Source of the DNA: CAVPTL01 sp963794415
Lineage (GTDB): Bacteria; Actinomycetota; Thermoleophilia; Gaiellales; JAICJC01
Assembly: GCA_963794415.1 (NCBI GenBank)
Contig: CAWCDI010000004.1
Location: forward strand, 406,926-470,925
Direction of reading: 5' to 3'
DNA: 64,000 nucleotides
This document shows positions 60,323-64,000 of the stretch, one piece after another (the stretch's first letter is position 1; each line of letters opens with the position of its first letter). The notes under the pieces were generated by a model, which saw only the letters and a program-made list of their open reading frames with translations, was not told the origin of the DNA and did no database searches. The position numbers and the translations under genes are program-made.

Positions 60323-62071
60323 TCAGACCAGCTTGACGAGCGCCTGACCGGCCGAGACCGCGTCCCCTGCGCTGACCTCGACAGCCTCCACCGTGCCGGC
60401 GTGATGGGCGACGATCTCGTTCTCCATCTTCATCGCCTCGACCACCACGAGCACGTCGCCGGGCGACACCTCGCCCCCCGCCTCGACTGCAACCTTCAGC
60501 ACGGTGCCCTGCATGGGGCTCGTGATGACGTCCATCGCCCCGTGGGCGGCCTTCTCGCGCTCGGCCATCTCCGCGCGGCGCTGCCGAAGCCGCGTGCGGC
60601 CGGGGTGCTCGGTCTGGGTGATGCCCACGGTGAACCGCTTCCCATCGACCTCGGCGACCACGGTGCGGACGAGGCTCTCGGCCGCCACCTCGACGGGGCC
60701 GGAGCCAACCGCATCGCCCGGCTCGAGCGAGGCGGCGTACCCGCCGCCCTCCACGAACTCGTGCAGCGAGCCGCCCGCGATGAACGCCGGATGCTCGAGG
60801 ATCGCCTTGTGGATGGGGATGAGCGTCTCGACGCCCCCCACCTCGAACTCGCTCAGCGCCCGCAGCATCCGCCGCCGCGCCGTCTCGCGGGTCTGATCCC
60901 ACACCACGAGCTTCGCCACCATGGGGTCGTAGAGCCCCGAGATGGTCGCGCCCTCGACCACGCCCGAATCGACGCGCACACCGGGGCCGGACGGCTCCTG
61001 GTAGCGCGTGATCAGCCCCGGCGTGGGCATGAAGCCACGTGCGGGATCCTCGGCGTTGATCCGGCACTGGATCGAGTGCCCGGTGAGCCGCACGTCATCC
61101 TGGCCGTAGCCCAGCGGCTCACCCGAGGCGATGCGCAGCTGCTCGCGCACCAGATCGAGGCCGGTGACCTCCTCGGTGATGGTGTGCTCCACCTGGAGCC
61201 GCGTGTTCATCTCGAGGAAGTAGTAGGTGTCGCCCACCAGCAGGCCCTCGACGGTGCCGGCGTTGGTGTAGCCAACCGCGCGGGCTGCATCGACGCCGAT
61301 CTTCCCGATTGCGGCGCGCAGCTCGGGCGTGACGATCGGCGAGGGCGTCTCCTCGACGATCTTCTGGTGCCGGCGCTGGATGGAGCAGTCGCGCTCGCCG
61401 AGGTGGATCACCGTGCCGTGCTGATCGGCCAGCACCTGCACCTCGATGTGGCGCGGGTCGTCCAGGTACCGCTCGATGTACACGGTGTCATCGGCGAAGT
61501 ACGCCTGCCCCTCGCGCCGGGCCGACTCGTAGCCGGCCGCCAGCTCGCCGGGCTCGCGCACCACCTTGATGCCCTTGCCGCCGCCGCCCGCCGCCGCCTT
61601 GATCGCGATCGGATACCCGACCTCCGTGGCGATGCGCTCGGCGTCCTCCAGCGTCTCGACTGGATCGGTCACGCCCGGGACGATCGGCACTCCCGCGGCC
61701 GCCATCACCTGGCGCGCGCTGGTCTTGGACGCCATCGCGTCCATCGCGTCGGGCGGAGGCCCGATGAAGGTGAGCCCCGCCGCCGCGCACGCGCGCGCGA
61801 AGTCGGAGTTCTCGGCGAGGAAGCCGAAGCCCGGATGCACCGCCTCGGCTCCCGACCGCACGGCGACGTCCACGATCGTGTCGCCCTTCAGATAGCTCTC
61901 GGCCGCCGGCCCCGGCCCGATCAGATAGGCCTCGTCCGCATAGGCCACGAACGGCGACTCGCGATCGGCCTCGCTGTACACCGCGACCGAGGCGATCCCC
62001 ATCTCGCGCAGCGTGCGGAAGATGCGAATCGCGATCTCACCGCGGTTGGCTACCAGGACCTTGGTGAACAT
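60323..62071 (-). CDS. acyl-CoA carboxylase biotin carboxylase-BCCP fusion subunit
   Basis: A 582-residue alpha subunit. Biotin carboxylase comes first (FTKVLVANRGEIAIRIFRTLREMG; ATP-grasp loop AAAGGGGKGIKVV; MNTRLQVEHTITEEVTG; catalytic RLQVEH), then a spacer, then a biotin carrier domain with EAMKMEN (biotinyl Lys near residue 548). It carboxylates biotin for transfer to acetyl- or propionyl-CoA by the beta subunit. It follows the 40-residue epsilon-like gene with no gap (ATG shares a base with its stop region). Confidence 0.94.
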   Translation of the reverse strand: MFTKVLVANRGEIAIRIFRTLREMGIASVAVYSEADRESPFVAYADEAYLIGPGPAAESYLKGDTIVDVAVRSGAEAVHPGFGFLAENSDFARACAAAGLTFIGPPPDAMDAMASKTSARQVMAAAGVPIVPGVTDPVETLEDAERIATEVGYPIAIKAAAGGGGKGIKVVREPGELAAGYESARREGQAYFADDTVYIERYLDDPRHIEVQVLADQHGTVIHLGERDCSIQRRHQKIVEETPSPIVTPELRAAIGKIGVDAARAVGYTNAGTVEGLLVGDTYYFLEMNTRLQVEHTITEEVTGLDLVREQLRIASGEPLGYGQDDVRLTGHSIQCRINAEDPARGFMPTPGLITRYQEPSGPGVRVDSGVVEGATISGLYDPMVAKLVVWDQTRETARRRMLRALSEFEVGGVETLIPIHKAILEHPAFIAGGSLHEFVEGGGYAASLEPGDAVGSGPVEVAAESLVRTVVAEVDGKRFTVGITQTEHPGRTRLRQRRAEMAEREKAAHGAMDVITSPMQGTVLKVAVEAGGEVSPGDVLVVVEAMKMENEIVAHHAGTVEAVEVSAGDAVSAGQALVKLV

Positions 62072-62194
62072 CTAGGAGTCGGAGGGCTCCCGCGCGGGCG
62101 GCTCGGGGGCGATCAGCCCGGCCGTCTCCAGCGCTCTGCGGATGGCCTCGGCCTCCTCGGCAGTCGGCGCGGGGGTGATGTCGAGCGTGGTCAC
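62072..62194 (-). CDS. very short acyl-CoA carboxylase epsilon-like subunit
   Basis: A 40-residue protein (TTLDITPAPTAEEAEAIRRA start, then LETAGLIAPEPPAREPSDS), too short for most gene finders. The PAPTAEEAEAIRRALE stretch matches the core of the actinobacterial AccE/PccE epsilon subunits, which stabilise the alpha-beta complex. The GTG overlaps the beta-subunit stop (GTGA) and the gene ends just before the alpha-subunit start, exactly where an epsilon gene is expected. Alternatively it is only a translational bridge. Confidence 0.6.
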   Translation of the reverse strand: MTTLDITPAPTAEEAEAIRRALETAGLIAPEPPAREPSDS

Positions 62195-63750
62195 AGGGGG
62201 ATGTTGCCGTGCTTGCGCTTGGGGGTCTCGACCCGCTTGCCGCGGCACGCCTCGAGCGCGGTGATCAGCATGGGCCGGGTGCGGCTCGGCGCGATCACGT
62301 CGTCCACGTAGCCGCGCTCGGCCGCGGTGAACGGGTTGGCGAACCGCTCGCGGTACTCCTCCACCAGCTCGGCGCGGCGCGCCACCGGGTCTTCGGCGGC
62401 CTGCAGCTCCTTGCGAAAGACGATGTTCACGGCGCCGTCGGAGCCCATCACGGCCACCTCGGCCGTGGGCCACGCGAAGTTGAAGTCGGCGCCGACGTGC
62501 TTGGAGCTCATCACGTCGTAGGCGCCGCCGTAGGCCTTGCGCGTGATCACCGCGAGCTTGGGCACGGTCGCCTCGCAGTAGGCGTAGAGCAGCTTCGCGC
62601 CGTGGCGGATGATGCCGTTCCACTCCTGCTCGGTGCCCGGCAGGAAGCCCGGCACGTCCACGAACGTCACGACGGGAATGCCGAAGGCGTCGCACGTGCG
62701 CACGAACCGCGCGCCCTTCGTGGAGCTCGCGATGTCCAGCACGCCGGCGAGCGCCCGCGGCTGGTTTGCGACGACCCCGACCGGCGAGCCGCCCAGGCGG
62801 GCGAAGCCGCAGATCAGATTCTCGGCCCAGCGCGGCTGCACCTCGAGGAACTCGCCATCGTCCATCACCCGGCGGATGACCTCGTGCATGTCGTAGGGGC
62901 GCGTGGCCTCGTCGGGGATCAGCCGGTCGAGCTCGGGATCCTGCCGGTCGGCCGGGTCGGACGGCGGCTCCCACGGCGGCGGCACGTCGTTTGACTGCGG
63001 CAGGAACGAGAGCAGGTAGCGGCAGTCGGCGATGAGCGCCTGCTCGTCGGGAGCGGTGAAGTGCGCCACGCCCGAGCGCGTCGCATGCGTGGTGGCACCG
63101 CCAAGCTCCTCGAAGCTCACGTCCTCGCCCGTGACCGTCTTCACCACCTCGGGCCCGGTGATGAACATGTGCGACGTCTCCTCCACCATCATCACGAAGT
63201 CGGTGATGGCCGGCGAGTACACCGCACCGCCGGCGCACGGGCCCATCACCAGCGAGATCTGGGGGATCACGCCCGAGGCCTGCACGTTTCGCGTGAAGAT
63301 GTCGGCGTACCCGGCGAGCGACACGACGCCCTCCTGGATGCGCGCGCCGCCGGAGTCGTTGATCCCGACGATCGGGCAGCCGTACTTCAGGGCCATGTCC
63401 ATGACCTTCACGATCTTCTCGGCAAAGGCCTCGCCGAGGGATCCGCCGAAGACGGTGAAGTCCTGCGAGAACACGAAGATCCTGCGGCCCTCGACCGTTC
63501 CGTGCCCCGTCACGACGCCGTCACCGTAAGGTCTCGAGTCCATCATGCCGAAGTTGGGATTGCGATGGCGGACAAACGCATCCAGCTCAACGAACGATCC
63601 CGGATCGAGCAGCGCCTCGATGCGCTCGCGCGCGAGCAGCTTGCCCTTGGAGCGCTGCCGCTCGACGGCGGCCGGGGAAGCGGCGTGGGTGGCCTGCTCC
63701 CGGAGTTTCTCGAGCGCCTCGAGACGTTCCTGAGTTGTGTGCTCGCTCAC
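62191..63750 (-). CDS. acyl-CoA (propionyl-/acetyl-CoA) carboxylase beta subunit
   Basis: A 519-residue carboxyltransferase. The N-terminal lobe has KGKLLARERIEALLDPGSFVELDAF and NDSGGARIQEGVVSLAGYADIF (oxyanion hole), the C-terminal lobe VDVPGFLPGTEQEWNGIIRHGAKLLYAYCEATVPKLAVITRKAYGGAYDVMSSKH. This is the AccD5/PccB form; the aspartate at the start of the VDVP region and general likeness favour propionyl-CoA. It would feed propionyl-CoA from the catabolic operon to methylmalonyl-CoA. First gene of the beta-epsilon-alpha operon. Confidence 0.93.
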   Translation of the reverse strand: MSEHTTQERLEALEKLREQATHAASPAAVERQRSKGKLLARERIEALLDPGSFVELDAFVRHRNPNFGMMDSRPYGDGVVTGHGTVEGRRIFVFSQDFTVFGGSLGEAFAEKIVKVMDMALKYGCPIVGINDSGGARIQEGVVSLAGYADIFTRNVQASGVIPQISLVMGPCAGGAVYSPAITDFVMMVEETSHMFITGPEVVKTVTGEDVSFEELGGATTHATRSGVAHFTAPDEQALIADCRYLLSFLPQSNDVPPPWEPPSDPADRQDPELDRLIPDEATRPYDMHEVIRRVMDDGEFLEVQPRWAENLICGFARLGGSPVGVVANQPRALAGVLDIASSTKGARFVRTCDAFGIPVVTFVDVPGFLPGTEQEWNGIIRHGAKLLYAYCEATVPKLAVITRKAYGGAYDVMSSKHVGADFNFAWPTAEVAVMGSDGAVNIVFRKELQAAEDPVARRAELVEEYRERFANPFTAAERGYVDDVIAPSRTRPMLITALEACRGKRVETPKRKHGNIPL

Positions 63751-63883
63751 GGCGTGGGAGCGTACTCCAACACGTCTCCTGGAAGCTGTAGGATGCTGTC
63801 CTCAGCGCGGGCGTTTCGCCGATTCTGGCAGGTCGGCATTGCGGCAGACGGGAGAAAGGGGGCGGGAGCAGCGTATATGCGGC

Positions 63884-63912
63884 TTGACGAGACCCTTTGC
63901 CGCAAGTACGTT
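63884..63912 (+). promoter_or_regulatory. sigma70-type promoter at the right edge
   Basis: TTGACG (63884-63889) and TACGTT (63907-63912) are separated by exactly 17 bases, the best -35/-10 pair in the window. It drives the gene that begins about 40 bases downstream and continues past the edge. Confidence 0.7.
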
Positions 63913-63950
63913 CGGGACTGCCAAGCAGTGAACAGAAGGTGGCGGAGAAG

Positions 63951-64000
63951 GTGGCAGAGCAGCCAAGTGCAGAGCACGCTGCGGCGGACAGGAGCCTGTC
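63951..64000 (+). CDS. start of a gene running past the window edge
   Basis: An open frame begins with GTG at 63951 (AGAAGG about 11 bases upstream; an in-frame GTG at 63939 is the alternative) and reads MAEQPSAEHAAADRSL to the edge. It lies just after the promoter at 63884-63912. Too little is present to name it. Confidence 0.4.
   Translation, partial: MAEQPSAEHAAADRSL

Noticed and set aside
60401..62311. A 636-codon plus-strand frame
   Set aside because: Antisense to the biotin carboxylase gene, with low-complexity Arg/His/Leu-rich composition; not a gene.
63737..63950. Possible small ORFs upstream of the carboxylase beta gene
   Set aside because: No ribosome site or recognisable protein; the region is better explained as two divergent promoters, of which only the plus-strand one is clear.

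Overview
The window is a gene-dense, very GC-rich bacterial chromosome segment with no rRNA, tRNA, CRISPR array, prophage or transposase that I can see. The gene content points to Actinomycetota, most plausibly a deep-branching class such as Thermoleophilia. Indicators are the dnaX-ybaB-recR order, paired ECF sigma/anti-sigma genes, Ku with LigD, a YlbL-type PDZ/Lon protease, an acyl-CoA carboxylase with a tiny epsilon-like subunit, a PucR regulator, GTG/TTG starts, and many genes whose -10 hexamer lies 6-10 nt from the start codon (leaderless mRNAs). Taxonomy is inference. No stretch over 300 bp lacks a gene; the longest gaps are 47110-47377, 63751-63950 and 31334-31511.

Layout. 1-1575: end of dnaX, ybaB and recR. 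1576-2759: an ECF sigma factor and a membrane partner (minus). 2829-6944: a group II PLP decarboxylase abutting lysC and asd, then a zinc-ribbon membrane protein. 6948-8254: a second ECF sigma/anti-sigma pair. 8277-10809: a GNAT-like protein, an Asp23 protein, a membrane phosphoesterase, a small membrane protein and a secreted nuclease (minus). 10927-14184: an SbcD/SbcC-like repair pair in which sbcD carries a frameshift. 14249-19569: a hypothetical gene, a RecQ helicase with duplicated RQC domain, and a large LuxR (LAL) regulator. 19653-22843: a methyltransferase and an alpha/beta-hydrolase-glycosyltransferase fusion.

22865-47109 holds most of central carbon metabolism: succinate dehydrogenase with an HdrB-like third subunit, PEP carboxykinase, citrate synthase, isocitrate dehydrogenase, malate dehydrogenase and succinyl-CoA synthetase. 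Interspersed are Ku/LigD, a flippase, RsgA, an agmatinase-family enzyme, an atypical SDR, and a rhomboid/PDZ-Lon protease pair ending in a strong terminator.

47378-63750: a lipoprotein cytochrome c; a tightly overlapping seven-gene operon (mmsA, ADP-forming acyl-CoA synthetase, crotonase, class III aminotransferase, acryloyl-CoA-reductase-like MDR, APH-type kinase, PfkB kinase) divergent from a PucR regulator; a secreted beta-propeller; two small membrane proteins; a SEC-C protein; and a biotin-dependent acyl-CoA carboxylase. The catabolic operon plus the carboxylase could together route 3-hydroxypropionate/beta-alanine-type substrates through propionyl-CoA to the TCA cycle (inference). At the right edge a clear sigma70 promoter precedes a gene that runs out of the window.

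The most distinctive non-coding signal is a 33-bp near-perfect palindrome (core GGTGCC-N-GGCACC) found five times, only between convergent genes. In three of the four sites both flanking stop codons lie inside the palindrome.
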